From a virus, in IMG/VR virus record IMGVR_UViG_3300023179_000413, positions 1-27,962 of that record: a DNA stretch of 27,962 bases. One strand, given 5' to 3'. Positions 16,706-22,758 of the stretch are shown piece by piece. Every line of letters begins with the position of its first letter. The first letter of the stretch is position 1. A program made the translations under genes and the position numbers. The notes below the pieces were generated by a model. It saw nothing but the letters and a program-made list of their open reading frames with translations. It was not told the origin of the DNA and ran no database searches.

Positions 16706-17693
16706 GACTATAACTCTTAATATCATGATCAACCATATCTTGTACCAAAGTGTCAAAAGATATAGAAGGAGTCCAATCTAAAATAGAACGAGCTTTTTTA
16801 TTAGAACCCTTAAGATAGTCTACTTCTGCTGGGCGATATAAATTCATATCAATTTCAACATATTGTTTGTAATCTAAATTAACATAATCAAAAGCTTTTT
16901 TAAGAAAATCTAATACGCTCCATGTTTGTTCTGTACAAATAACAAAATCATCAGGAGAATCTTGTTGCAGCATCAGATGCATAGCATAAACATAATCTTT
17001 AGCATGTCCCCAGTCTCTGCTGGCCTGAAGATTGCCAAGTTTTAATGTTTCGTGGGTAAGATTATTAAGGCGTTGGCCGATATATTTAGTAATTTTACGA
17101 GTAACAAAATTTTCTCCTCTTCGTGGACTTTCATGATTAAATAGTATGCCAGAACAAGTGAATAAATTATAAGCCTCACGATATAATTGAACCATACGAT
17201 GACTAGCTACCTTACTAACTCCATAAGGACTTTGAGGTAAAAGTTCAGTATTTTCATCCTGATATTTATTATCATTATTATCTGTACTATAATTTCGACC
17301 GAACATTTCGCTAGTGCTAGCCTGATAAAATTTAGTATGTTTTGAATATCTTCTTATGGATTCAAGAATATGTGTCACGCCCACAGTATTAATTTCAAAA
17401 GTTGTTACTGGCTGCTTGAAACTAGTTTGAACATGACTTTGAGCAGCCAAGTTGTAGAATTCGTCAGGTTGATATTTGTCAATAATTTGAGCAATGTTTG
17501 ATGAATCTGTAAGATCAAATTCTTCTAAAGTTAAATTAGGATGATGCAGATACTCAGGGGAAATTCGGTCAAAGTTAGTTGAACTAGATCGTCTGTATAA
17601 TCCTACAACATTATAGTTTTTATTTAATAATAATTCAGCCAAATACGATCCATCTTGTCCTGTTATTCCTGATATTAGTGCTATTTTATTCAT
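16698..17693 (-). CDS. gmd: GDP-mannose 4,6-dehydratase
   Basis: A 331-aa short-chain dehydrogenase/reductase. Visible features are the NADP-binding loop GITGQDGSYLAE, the RRSSSTNFDRI loop typical of Gmd, LAAQSHVQTSF, the catalytic STSEMFG, and YGVSKVASHRMVQLYREAY with the Tyr-x3-Lys pair, then NHESPRRGENFVTRKIT. The enzyme converts GDP-mannose to GDP-4-keto-6-deoxymannose, precursor of GDP-fucose, GDP-rhamnose or related sugars. The length is close to bacterial Gmd. Start: GGACTATTC-ATG. It is embedded in the packaging operon between the probable small terminase and the HNH gene. A role in glycan or virion modification is inference; no partner epimerase is in the window. Confidence 0.92.
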   Translation of the reverse strand: MNKIALISGITGQDGSYLAELLLNKNYNVVGLYRRSSSTNFDRISPEYLHHPNLTLEEFDLTDSSNIAQIIDKYQPDEFYNLAAQSHVQTSFKQPVTTFEINTVGVTHILESIRRYSKHTKFYQASTSEMFGRNYSTDNNDNKYQDENTELLPQSPYGVSKVASHRMVQLYREAYNLFTCSGILFNHESPRRGENFVTRKITKYIGQRLNNLTHETLKLGNLQASRDWGHAKDYVYAMHLMLQQDSPDDFVICTEQTWSVLDFLKKAFDYVNLDYKQYVEIDMNLYRPAEVDYLKGSNKKARSILDWTPSISFDTLVQDMVDHDIKSYSHA

Positions 17694-17706
17694 GAATAGT
17701 CCTTTT

Positions 17707-18525
17707 TTATTCTATAGTATCTGGTGTTAGGAAGGGTTTATCTAAATTATTGTCCTGATATGTATGATATTCACTAAGTTTTTTAAAAGTTTTTTCAGCA
17801 GCCATGCTCAAGATTTCCATTTCTCGTCCTTCTTTTTCTCTTACTAATTCGTCCTCTAACATTCTTATTAATCCTGTCCAGGAACTTTTGCCATCTTCTA
17901 TTCTTTTGATTCTTTGTTCTCTTGTTGCTTTTAAGTCTTTACTAATTTTTTGTTGTTCATTTAGCAGCTTAGTATATTCGTTGGTGTAGTTGGCTATACT
18001 ATTTCGAGCAAAGCTTAATTGTGTTTCGAGATTAGCCAATTTTGGTATATCTCTTTGGTCTTCGGGCTTACTATATTCTTTGTCTACTAAAGTTTGTAAT
18101 TTTTCAGTTTCACTAATATGTCGTTTTCTTTCTTTCATGCTTCGATTAATAAGAATATCAATAGTGATAAATTGTTTAATTTGTAATTCTTCAGCAGGAA
18201 GAACGTCTTCTCTAAATTGTTTTATAAGTCCTATCCATGTATTTTCAAAATATTCTAACTCTCCACTATCACTATCAAATTGTCTTAAAATTTCGGGCCA
18301 AAATGTTTTACTATATAATTTATATTTTAATAATTCATTGGAATTTTTATCTTGATCATTTACTAATAGTTGATTTTCTTTAATATATCGTTGTATTGGA
18401 GCGTTATTTCTATTAAGTTTTATTGCTATATCATCTATTGATAAAGAAGTTATATTATCTCGTATAAATTGTTCTTCATCTAAACTTAATTGTCCACGTT
18501 TTCTGGGGCCTGATTTTTTTTCCAC
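17707..18525 (-). CDS. terS: Probable terminase small subunit
   Basis: A 272-aa protein. The N-terminal 50 residues form a helix-turn-helix (LSLDEEQFIRDNITSLSIDD, IAIKLNRNNAPIQRYIKEN), which would bind DNA. Residues about 140-230 are long charged helices (RSMKERKRHISETEKLQTLV, KRIEDGKSSWTGLIRMLEDE) suited to oligomerisation. HTH plus coiled coil, in the operon upstream of the large terminase, is the usual design of a DNA-recognising small terminase. It is longer than many TerS proteins and I see no diagnostic motif, so a regulator is possible. It overlaps the start of its upstream neighbour's 3' end by 40 bases. Confidence 0.5.
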   Translation of the reverse strand: MEKKSGPRKRGQLSLDEEQFIRDNITSLSIDDIAIKLNRNNAPIQRYIKENQLLVNDQDKNSNELLKYKLYSKTFWPEILRQFDSDSGELEYFENTWIGLIKQFREDVLPAEELQIKQFITIDILINRSMKERKRHISETEKLQTLVDKEYSKPEDQRDIPKLANLETQLSFARNSIANYTNEYTKLLNEQQKISKDLKATREQRIKRIEDGKSSWTGLIRMLEDELVREKEGREMEILSMAAEKTFKKLSEYHTYQDNNLDKPFLTPDTIE

Positions 18526-19169
18526 TCATCACTCTCCATTAATTTTAGTATATAGTTTTGTAACTTAACTAATTGTTGTTTTGGAATTTTTATACCATGT
18601 TTTAATTTAAGATAATATTCTCTATACTCTGTTTTAATATTATTATCTAAAAAATTTATAATTTCTTGATTTTGAATAATACTACTAATATCTTTAATTT
18701 TACCGCTATATTTAGTATTATCTTCTATGTATGATGGCTGAATAATATTCTTTTTACTTTCATTTCTTTTATACCATGATGCATATGGTGAGCATTCTAT
18801 TTTGTTGGAAAATTTACTACATTGGTTGTTGCTAAGTTGAAAAGTTTTATCAAAAAAAGGACAGCCATTACAAGGTTTGTCGGGCCTTTGATAATTATTT
18901 CTTTTATAGTTAAAAAGACGATTTCTAACATGGGTCCATAAAAAATTTTCTAATGGTCTTTTATTGTCATATTTTTCTAATCCTTCAAGAGCAAAAATTG
19001 CTGCTTGTTGTTTCATATCTTCAAAGCTATGATAAGCAAATTTAAATTTGTGGGCCAATCTTTTGCTTATATTATCTAATACTTTTAAAAATTCTGACTC
19101 ACTAACATTATGAGGCAGGGAAGGATTAGTCTTGGGTTTGGCCGATTTCTTTGATGTTTTTTTTGTCAT
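18486..19169 (-). CDS. Sigma-70-like factor with Cys cluster, probable late transcription factor
   Basis: A 227-aa protein. Residues about 45-90 (SFEDMKQQAAIFALEGLEKY, ENFLWTHVRNRLFNYKRN) resemble sigma-70 region 2, the -10-recognition and core-binding helices. Next comes CNGCPF ... QCSKFSNKIEC, four Cys that could bind zinc. A basic N-terminus (KKTSKKSAKPK) and a C-terminal helical part follow. No region 4 is obvious. A role in directing host RNA polymerase to phage promoters is plausible for the virion genes, but it lies within the same operon, so autoregulation would be expected. The first 44 bases overlap the upstream gene. Confidence 0.6.
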   Translation of the reverse strand: MTKKTSKKSAKPKTNPSLPHNVSESEFLKVLDNISKRLAHKFKFAYHSFEDMKQQAAIFALEGLEKYDNKRPLENFLWTHVRNRLFNYKRNNYQRPDKPCNGCPFFDKTFQLSNNQCSKFSNKIECSPYASWYKRNESKKNIIQPSYIEDNTKYSGKIKDISSIIQNQEIINFLDNNIKTEYREYYLKLKHGIKIPKQQLVKLQNYILKLMESDEWKKNQAPENVDN

Positions 19170-19299
19170 TTAATAATTCTGATATGCTTTGTCCTGATGG
19201 TAAAATAAGATCATTTTTAGCTTCAATTTCAGATTGTTCTGAAGCTTTAATAATTAATATTGAATCTATAAGATTATGATCAAATGGTATATTTGACAT
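19126..19299 (-). CDS. Small leader protein of the late operon, function unknown
   Basis: A 57-aa protein beginning MSNIPFDHNLIDSILIIKAS. The start at 19299 is set by AAGGAG 5 nt upstream; a longer frame to 19365 would extend across the promoter. The protein is acidic, with no Cys, a hydrophobic patch and a predicted helical end (ISELLNDKKNIKEIG). It is the first gene after the minus-strand promoter, and its 3' end overlaps the sigma-like gene by 44 bases, suggesting coupled translation. I do not recognise it. Confidence 0.65.
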   Translation of the reverse strand: MSNIPFDHNLIDSILIIKASEQSEIEAKNDLILPSGQSISELLNDKKNIKEIGQTQD

Positions 19300-19336
19300 T
19301 TTTTCTCCTTGCACTAAACTAATCAAGTTATAATAT

Positions 19337-19365
19337 ATAATATGATCGTTTGAGAGTTTTGTCAA
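19337..19365 (-). promoter_or_regulatory. Sigma-70-type promoter of the minus-strand operon
   Basis: On the minus strand TTGACA (19365-19360), a 17-nt spacer, then TATTAT (19342-19337). The ribosome binding site and ATG of the 57-aa gene follow about 38 bases later. It is in the divergent gap opposite the HTH gene, a good location for repression by that protein. Confidence 0.75.
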
Positions 19366-19392
19366 TAGTTAATAACACCAAAAGGAGACTTT

Positions 19393-19632
19393 ATGGCAAC
19401 ATATAGAAAATGGACAACAACAGAAATTGATTTTATAAAGAATAATCATGAATCAATTCCTGATGAGTTGTTAGCATCTAGATTAAGCCAAATTACAAAT
19501 ACTAATATTACAACAGCTATGGTAAGACGCCAAAGACGCAAGCTTAAATTAAGCAAAAAGCGTGGGCGACCAAGTAAGAATAAATATATTCCTACGGCAG
19601 TATCTAGTACTAATGATTCAACAGTAACTTGA
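19393..19632 (+). CDS. Small DNA-binding protein: HTH plus AT-hook-like tail
   Basis: A 79-aa protein. Residues 4-50 look like a Myb/homeodomain-like helix-turn-helix (YRKWTTTEIDFIKNNHESIP, DELLASRLSQITNTNITTAM, VRRQRRKLKLSKK). It is followed by KKRGRPSKNK, an AT-hook-like basic patch (core RGRP), and a Ser/Thr tail. The start has AAAAGGAGACTTT-ATG. It is divergent from the late operon and is the first plus-strand gene before the small-gene array, so it is a candidate regulator of either side. A -10-like TATAAT lies near 19329, but no good -35 is seen. Confidence 0.75.
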   Translation: MATYRKWTTTEIDFIKNNHESIPDELLASRLSQITNTNITTAMVRRQRRKLKLSKKRGRPSKNKYIPTAVSSTNDSTVT

Positions 19633-19666
19633 AAAATTAATTTTACTAGTATTAGCTGCGGTTAAG

Positions 19667-19700
19667 CAAAAGGGGTGGGGTTATCCTGCCCTTTTTTGTT
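19667..19700 (+). terminator. Terminator-like hairpin after the HTH gene
   Basis: AAAAGGG...CCCTTTT stem (7 bp) with a 2x2 internal mismatch and two further G-C pairs, followed by TTTTTTGTTTTAT. It ends the plus-strand HTH transcript before the gap. Confidence 0.65.
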
Positions 19701-19857
19701 TTATAGAGACTAGATATAAGATACAGGGCTAATAGAGAAGTTTAGCTAATACATTTTATAATAGTTGTGCTTATTGTTTATGGACCCCGGCAGGATTTTG
19801 ATGAACATCTGTTCACGCCCTCTCAAAACGAAAAAACCCCCCCATCGTGGTATAGTT
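19701..19857. other. Gap between the HTH gene and the small-gene array
   Basis: About 160 bases with no open frame of note. It includes a run AAAAAACCCCCCC (19830-19842) and GAACATCTGTTC, a short dyad near 19803. I see no promoter here, and the function is unknown. The array begins with the first repeat unit at 19858. Confidence 0.4.
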
Positions 19858-19938
19858 CTAAGTGTATGATAAATAAATACTTACGATGACACGAGTAGGC
19901 CCCGGTTGACGTAAGTTCTTATTTCTCAATGACTTACG
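19858..19938 (+). repeat. Intergenic four-arm repeat, copy 1
   Basis: Arms: CTAAGTGTAT, ATACTTACG, CGTAAGTTCTTAT and ATGACTTACG around a reduced core (GTAGGCCCCGG). Arm 2 and arm 3 pair perfectly over ACTTACG/CGTAAGT; arm 3 and arm 4 also pair over CGTAAGT/ACTTACG. The two pairings exclude each other. Confidence 0.8.
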
Positions 19939-19975
19939 CTAGTATCAGCAAATACTGTACCAAACTTTCACTAAA

Positions 19976-19993
19976 CCTTACAACGTTGTAAGG
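19976..19993. promoter_or_regulatory. Perfect 18-bp dyad upstream of the first array promoter
   Basis: CCTTACAACGTTGTAAGG is a perfect palindrome. It begins 39 bp before the TTGACA at 20015. It is the cleanest member of a set of six sites in the array and is a likely dimeric regulator site. Confidence 0.75.
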
Positions 19994-20014
19994 AAAGATC
20001 CTCTAATTTTTCTC

Positions 20015-20042
20015 TTGACAATGTCGATATTAGATGTAGAAT
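20015..20042 (+). promoter_or_regulatory. Array promoter P1
   Basis: TTGACA, 16-nt spacer, TAGAAT. The spacer contains TGTCGATATTAG, the recurrent motif. It reads into the 30-aa gene. Confidence 0.8.
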
Positions 20043-20067
20043 CAAGGAAACGAAAGAGGAATTACTT

Positions 20068-20160
20068 ATGATTATCGATTTTTGCTTCGCTTGCTCCATC
20101 ACGATCCTGTCTTACTACTTCTTCCGAATTATTGAAGAGTTGTACGTCGAGCATATGTAA
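20068..20160 (+). CDS. 30-aa hydrophobic peptide
   Basis: A short frame MIIDFCFACSITILSYYFFR.. ending in EELYVEHM, preceded by AGAGGA with a 7-nt spacer and by a consensus promoter. The first 22 residues are hydrophobic and aromatic with two Cys, so a membrane-inserted peptide is likely. Having its own promoter and ribosome binding site, with stop before the next promoter, supports it as a gene. Function unknown. It may be a leader rather than a functional peptide. Confidence 0.55.
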   Translation: MIIDFCFACSITILSYYFFRIIEELYVEHM

Positions 20161-20190
20161 AGACAAAGAGAGATTCGCTCATTTTTTGTC

Positions 20191-20218
20191 TTGACATTGC
20201 CGATACATAATATAGAAT
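20191..20218 (+). promoter_or_regulatory. Array promoter P2
   Basis: TTGACA, 16-nt spacer with TGCCGATACATAA, TAGAAT. It reads into the 51-aa gene. No four-arm repeat or dyad precedes it. Confidence 0.78.
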
Positions 20219-20237
20219 AGATGAAAAGAAAGAGAGA

Positions 20238-20393
20238 ATGAAAATGACCATTCAAGTTCAAAACACCGTGCGTCGGCTTGTTGCCCATCATGGGTATTCT
20301 GCTTCGTTTGTGCGACATATGGGAGAGGGTATTGTGTTGTACAGTATAGGTGGAATCATGTATCGTATTCGTGGGGATGGTACGATTCTCTGA
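20238..20393 (+). CDS. 51-aa protein of unknown function
   Basis: MKMTIQVQNTVRRLVAHHGY... ending GIMYRIRGDGTIL. The start follows an AAGAGAGA ribosome binding site 20 bases after the -10 box; Met3 is an alternative start. Features are a short basic helix (NTVRRLVAHHGYSASFVRHM) and a beta-hairpin-like end (GIVLYSIGGIMYRIRGDG). It has no Cys or known motif. It ends 14 bases before the next promoter. Confidence 0.6.
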   Translation: MKMTIQVQNTVRRLVAHHGYSASFVRHMGEGIVLYSIGGIMYRIRGDGTIL

Positions 20394-20407
20394 ACAAGCG
20401 CACACTG

Positions 20408-20435
20408 TTGACAGCTCAGGAAGACTCTGTAGAAT
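20408..20435 (+). promoter_or_regulatory. Array promoter P3
   Basis: TTGACA, 16-nt spacer (GCTCAGGAAGACTCTG), TAGAAT. Unlike most array promoters it has neither the CGATA motif nor an upstream dyad, so it may be controlled differently. Confidence 0.75.
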
Positions 20436-20459
20436 ACAACCAACACGAAAGGGAAACTT

Positions 20460-20771
20460 ATGACACACGCTGAAGCAGTTCGGATGGTTCGTGGTAAGAC
20501 TAACAAGGATCGTCGCAAGGTTGGCAACAACACCTACGCGGAGATTCTGAGCGATGGTAGCGTTGGCATTACGCTGCATCGTACTTGTGTGGTGCGAATC
20601 CATGAGGATGGAACGTATACTCTCAGCAATGGTGGATGGTTGACCAGCACCACGAAGGATCGAATCAACCAATATAGTCCGTATCGGGTGTTTCAGAAGA
20701 ACTATGAATGGTTCGTGAGTAAGGGGGAAAAAACTTTTCCTTTCTTCAGTGGAATGGTGATCGGAACTTGA
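20460..20771 (+). CDS. Conserved phage protein of unknown function (GGW-TTKDRIN motif)
   Basis: A 103-aa protein. It has a basic N-terminal helix (MTHAEAVRMVRGKTNKDRRK), then a compact beta domain: NNTYAEILSDGSVGITLHRT, VVRIHEDGTYTLSNGGW, and the signature TSTTKDRINQYSP, ending in FQKNYEWFVSKGEKTFPFF. I recall the pattern 'NTY...dGs..i.LH.T.v......g...L.sgGW.T.TTkdRIN' from many uncharacterised phage proteins. No function is known to me. It has its own promoter and a GGGAAACTT ribosome binding site. Confidence 0.78.
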   Translation: MTHAEAVRMVRGKTNKDRRKVGNNTYAEILSDGSVGITLHRTCVVRIHEDGTYTLSNGGWLTSTTKDRINQYSPYRVFQKNYEWFVSKGEKTFPFFSGMVIGT

Positions 20772-20778
20772 CGCAAAG

Positions 20779-20852
20779 CCTTTGTCGTAAAGCACTTACG
20801 GCGAGGCGGGCGGGCCGCGTTTTATCTAAGTACTTACAGATTAAGGAGTTAG
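20779..20852 (+). repeat. Intergenic four-arm repeat, copy 2
   Basis: Hairpin CGTAA-AGCAC-TTACG, core GGCGAGGCGGGCGGGCCGCG, then CTAAGTACTTA-CAGAT-TAAGGAGTTAG. It lies directly after the 103-aa gene and before the promoter of the 110-aa gene. Confidence 0.85.
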
Positions 20853-20879
20853 GAATTGGCACAGCATTTGCTGTAGAAA

Positions 20880-20897
20880 CCTTACGACATTGCAAGG
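20880..20897. promoter_or_regulatory. Dyad site 2 upstream of promoter
   Basis: CCTTACGACATTGCAAGG, an imperfect palindrome starting 29 bp before TTGACA. Confidence 0.7.
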
Positions 20898-20908
20898 AAA
20901 TTTTCTGG

Positions 20909-20936
20909 TTGACATTCAAGTATGGGATGGTAAAAT
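20909..20936 (+). promoter_or_regulatory. Array promoter P4
   Basis: TTGACA, 16-nt spacer, TAAAAT, followed at once by GTCGATATAAG. It reads into the 110-aa gene. Confidence 0.8.
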
Positions 20937-20972
20937 GTCGATATAAGAAGTAGAGAAGAAAGAGAGAAACGA

Positions 20973-21305
20973 ATGAAAACCAAGTACCCTATCATCGAAA
21001 ACGCTAAGATTCAGGCTCGCATGTGCTTCGTTGGAATTGCAATTCCTCATCAACCGTCTCTGGCTGATGGAACATATGGACCGATTCATAGCGAAAAGGT
21101 TCTCAAGTTCAATCGCAAGGCTTTGCGTCGGCTTGGCAAAGTTCGTGTCGAGAAAGCCGATCCTCGGCTGATTGGTGGTGATGATACCATGATCGTGCCT
21201 GTGGGCAAGCCGGGTTCGCGTGAGCGTGTTGAGGCTTTGCGTAGCCAATACGAGGCTATCGCTGCCTGTGGTGAGGAAGTAAGTCCGTTTGCGTTCAAAG
21301 ATTAG
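20973..21305 (+). CDS. 110-aa protein of unknown function
   Basis: MKTKYPIIENAKIQARMCFV..., a mixed basic protein with a hydrophobic beginning (MCFVGIAIPHQPSLADGTYG), a basic helix (SEKVLKFNRKALRRLGKVRV), a stretch LIGGDDTMIVPVGKPGSRER and a C-terminal helix. No known motif. GC-richer codons than the virion genes. The purine-rich leader AGAAAGAGAGAAACGA supplies the ribosome binding site. It is a single-gene transcription unit between repeat copies 2 and 3. Confidence 0.7.
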   Translation: MKTKYPIIENAKIQARMCFVGIAIPHQPSLADGTYGPIHSEKVLKFNRKALRRLGKVRVEKADPRLIGGDDTMIVPVGKPGSRERVEALRSQYEAIAACGEEVSPFAFKD

Positions 21306-21340
21306 GCAAAGTTGCCACATAATTGTGCAATCCTCATAGA

Positions 21341-21425
21341 TTGACGTAACCCTATGCTGCATAACGACTTGTGACATAGCGGGCGGGACTCATTTGTCAT
21401 AAGTACTTAGCAGATAAAGACTTAG
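21341..21425 (+). repeat. Intergenic four-arm repeat, copy 3 (compound)
   Basis: The core GCGGGCGGG is enclosed by ACTTGTGACA and TGTCATAAGT, which pair at all ten positions counting one G-U. The 5' part (TTGACGTAACCC..GCTGCATAACGACTT) resembles the 3' half of copy 4, so this looks like a fusion of two units. Confidence 0.75.
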
Positions 21426-21430
21426 AACCA

Positions 21431-21448
21431 CCTTATCAGATTGTAAGG
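21431..21448. promoter_or_regulatory. Dyad site 3 upstream of promoter
   Basis: CCTTATCAGATTGTAAGG, starting 29 bp before TTGACA, the same spacing as site 2. Confidence 0.65.
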
Positions 21449-21459
21449 AAAGTTCTAGA

Positions 21460-21487
21460 TTGACATTCAAGAAGAGAATGGTAGAAT
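21460..21487 (+). promoter_or_regulatory. Array promoter P5
   Basis: TTGACA, 16-nt spacer, TAGAAT, followed by GACGATATAAGAG. It reads into the two-gene unit of 78 aa and 64 aa. Confidence 0.8.
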
Positions 21488-21519
21488 GACGATATAAGAG
21501 AAAGAAAGAGAGAGAAAAA

Positions 21520-21756
21520 ATGACACACAATGAACTGGCTGGTATCGTGATGAGTTCGATCATGCAGGAGAGGAAGAACACTACTCCCGTGTATGCTTCG
21601 CTGTTGATGGCTGATTTTGATTCGTGGGATAATGGTAACAAGCCAACCCAACGATTGCTGAGTGCGGTGAATCAGTACGTTGGTGGTGGACAGCACACCA
21701 TCCCAAAGATTCTGGAAGCTTCTCGTATGTTGTACGATCAGAGCAAGGTTGCTTGA
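21520..21756 (+). CDS. 78-aa protein of unknown function
   Basis: MTHNELAGIVMSSIMQERKN..., mostly helical, with an acidic/aromatic turn (MADFDSWDNGNKPTQRLLSA) and a Gly-rich loop (YVGGGQHTIPKILEASRML). No Cys, no known motif. Its ribosome binding site is AGAGAGAGAA. It is the first gene of a two-gene unit; the 64-aa gene starts 17 bases downstream. Confidence 0.7.
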   Translation: MTHNELAGIVMSSIMQERKNTTPVYASLLMADFDSWDNGNKPTQRLLSAVNQYVGGGQHTIPKILEASRMLYDQSKVA

Positions 21757-21772
21757 ATAGGAGACAGATACA

Positions 21773-21967
21773 ATGCAAGATTCCTACTTTTTCGCCGTGA
21801 TGGATAAGATGGAAACTGCTACTTTACAAGAGTGGCTCAGGAATGCTCAAGTTGAACTTCCGAATGCTAAGGGTAGTAAGAGAACCCTTCTCTTGGAGGG
21901 TATTCGTTGTTCGGCATACGTTTTGCTGACGCGATTCAGAGAGTGGAAGCAAACCCTTGGCATATAA
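21773..21967 (+). CDS. 64-aa helical protein of unknown function
   Basis: MQDSYFFAVMDKMETATLQE..., predicted all-helical with LQEWLRNAQVELPNAKGSKR and a basic/aromatic C-terminus (LLTRFREWKQTLGI). The start is supported by AGGAGACAGATACA-ATG. It is co-transcribed with the 78-aa gene. Its stop codon lies inside the first arm of repeat copy 4 (CATATAAGGACTT). Confidence 0.7.
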   Translation: MQDSYFFAVMDKMETATLQEWLRNAQVELPNAKGSKRTLLLEGIRCSAYVLLTRFREWKQTLGI

Positions 21968-22028
21968 GGACTTACGACGAGCGGGGCGGGCCGCGTTTGA
22001 CGTAACTCTTTACTGCATAAGCGTTTAG
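21961..22028 (+). repeat. Intergenic four-arm repeat, copy 4
   Basis: AAGGACTTACGACG, core GCGGGGCGGGCCGCG, then TTTGACGTAACTCTTTA and ATAAGCGTTTAG. ACTTACG/CGTAACT pair with one mismatch. The 5' arm overlaps the stop codon of the preceding gene. Confidence 0.85.
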
Positions 22029-22033
22029 GGCAA

Positions 22034-22050
22034 CCTTACGACATTGTCAG
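22034..22050. promoter_or_regulatory. Dyad site 4, right half degraded
   Basis: CCTTACGACATTG followed by TCAGT. Its left half starts 18 bp before TTGACA, eleven bp closer than sites 2, 3 and 6. Confidence 0.6.
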
Positions 22051-22051
22051 T

Positions 22052-22080
22052 TTGACAACTCAAGAATGGTGCTGTAGAAT
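22052..22080 (+). promoter_or_regulatory. Array promoter P6
   Basis: TTGACA, 17-nt spacer, TAGAAT, followed by GTCGATATAAGAGA. It reads into the 75-aa gene. Confidence 0.8.
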
Positions 22081-22113
22081 GTCGATATAAGAGACAGAAA
22101 GAGAGAGTGAAAG

Positions 22114-22341
22114 ATGAGTATGGCTTCTGAGATGTTCGATTTTGCGATTGGTGATGTGCTCCATGTGGTCTACGATACTGGAGAGGTGTTCACTGGTCCT
22201 CTGGTCAGGGTACGAGAGATCGAAGGTAAGGGTGTTCTGTTGTTGGTGAAGGATGAGAACGTTGGCCATCGGTCCATCTATACTCACAAGTGTGTTGGGC
22301 CTATCCTGTTTCGTTCACCCGGAGAAAAGACTCCCGACTGA
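22114..22341 (+). CDS. 75-aa beta-rich protein of unknown function
   Basis: MSMASEMFDFAIGDVLHVVYDTG..., with alternating strands (GDVLHVVYDTGEVFTGPLVR, GKGVLLLVKDENVGHRSIYT). It looks like a small beta barrel (SH3-like), but this is only an impression. One Cys. The purine-rich AGAGAGAGTGAAAG leader carries the ribosome binding site. The next gene starts 12 bases after its stop. Confidence 0.68.
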   Translation: MSMASEMFDFAIGDVLHVVYDTGEVFTGPLVRVREIEGKGVLLLVKDENVGHRSIYTHKCVGPILFRSPGEKTPD

Positions 22342-22352
22342 GGGGATTGACA

Positions 22353-22580
22353 ATGACTAACTTTCCGCGTATGATGTTCTTTGCTACTACCACTTCAACG
22401 GAGGATACGATGCTCGATTTTGAGGATATCAACAGGATTCTTGACGAGATGGCTCAAGAGAAGATTCTTGAGCCGACAGTGGAGCCCATTGATGACCCCG
22501 ATATCCAGATGGATTTTTATGATTGGGCTGAAGTTGTTGGACTGAGCGATGAAATTGAGCCGGATATCAGGTGGGCTTAA
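22353..22580 (+). CDS. Acidic 75-aa protein of unknown function
   Basis: MTNFPRMMFFATTTSTEDTM.. followed by a very acidic, helical body (LDFEDINRILDEMAQEKILE, PTVEPIDDPDIQMDFYDWAE). I chose ATG 22353 with GAGGGG 7 nt upstream; ATG 22410 (MLDFEDINRIL) has an equally good GGAGG at 5 nt and would give a 56-aa form. No Cys and no known motif. It is the second gene of a unit with the 75-aa beta-rich protein. A DNA-mimic or protein-interaction role is possible but unsupported. Confidence 0.65.
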   Translation: MTNFPRMMFFATTTSTEDTMLDFEDINRILDEMAQEKILEPTVEPIDDPDIQMDFYDWAEVVGLSDEIEPDIRWA

Positions 22581-22661
22581 CCTAAAGCCTTGTCGCACAA
22601 ACACTTGCGACGAGGCGGGCCCGCCCCGCGAATCGTAAGTCCTTATGCCACAATGACTTAG
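22581..22661 (+). repeat. Intergenic four-arm repeat, copy 5
   Basis: GTCGCA-CAAACACT-TGCGAC hairpin, then the core with the perfect palindrome GGCGGGCCCGCC, then TCGTAAGTCCTTAT and ATGACTTAG. ACTTGCGA/TCGTAAGT pair throughout with one G-U. Confidence 0.85.
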
Positions 22662-22666
22662 AGAAA

Positions 22667-22684
22667 GCTTACAACATTGCAAGA
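22667..22684. promoter_or_regulatory. Dyad site 5 upstream of promoter
   Basis: GCTTACAACATTGCAAGA, starting 28 bp before TTGACA. Confidence 0.6.
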
Positions 22685-22694
22685 AAAAATCCAT

Positions 22695-22723
22695 TTGACA
22701 ACTAAAGTTCCACCTGCTAGAAT
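22695..22723 (+). promoter_or_regulatory. Array promoter P7
   Basis: TTGACA, 17-nt spacer, TAGAAT, followed by GTCGATAATAAGAG. It reads into the 62-aa gene. Confidence 0.8.
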
Positions 22724-22758
22724 GTCGATAATAAGAGTAGAGAAAGAGAGAGTGAAGA

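Noticed and set aside
16436-16756. The longer 106-codon version of the HNH gene
   Set aside because: The additional 17 residues overlap the dehydratase gene and have no ribosome binding site.
20115-20795. A long minus-strand open frame (226 codons) opposite the first array genes
   Set aside because: It lies antisense to three genes with promoters and ribosome binding sites, is low in complexity, and has no start site of its own. Many antisense frames in the array are of this type.
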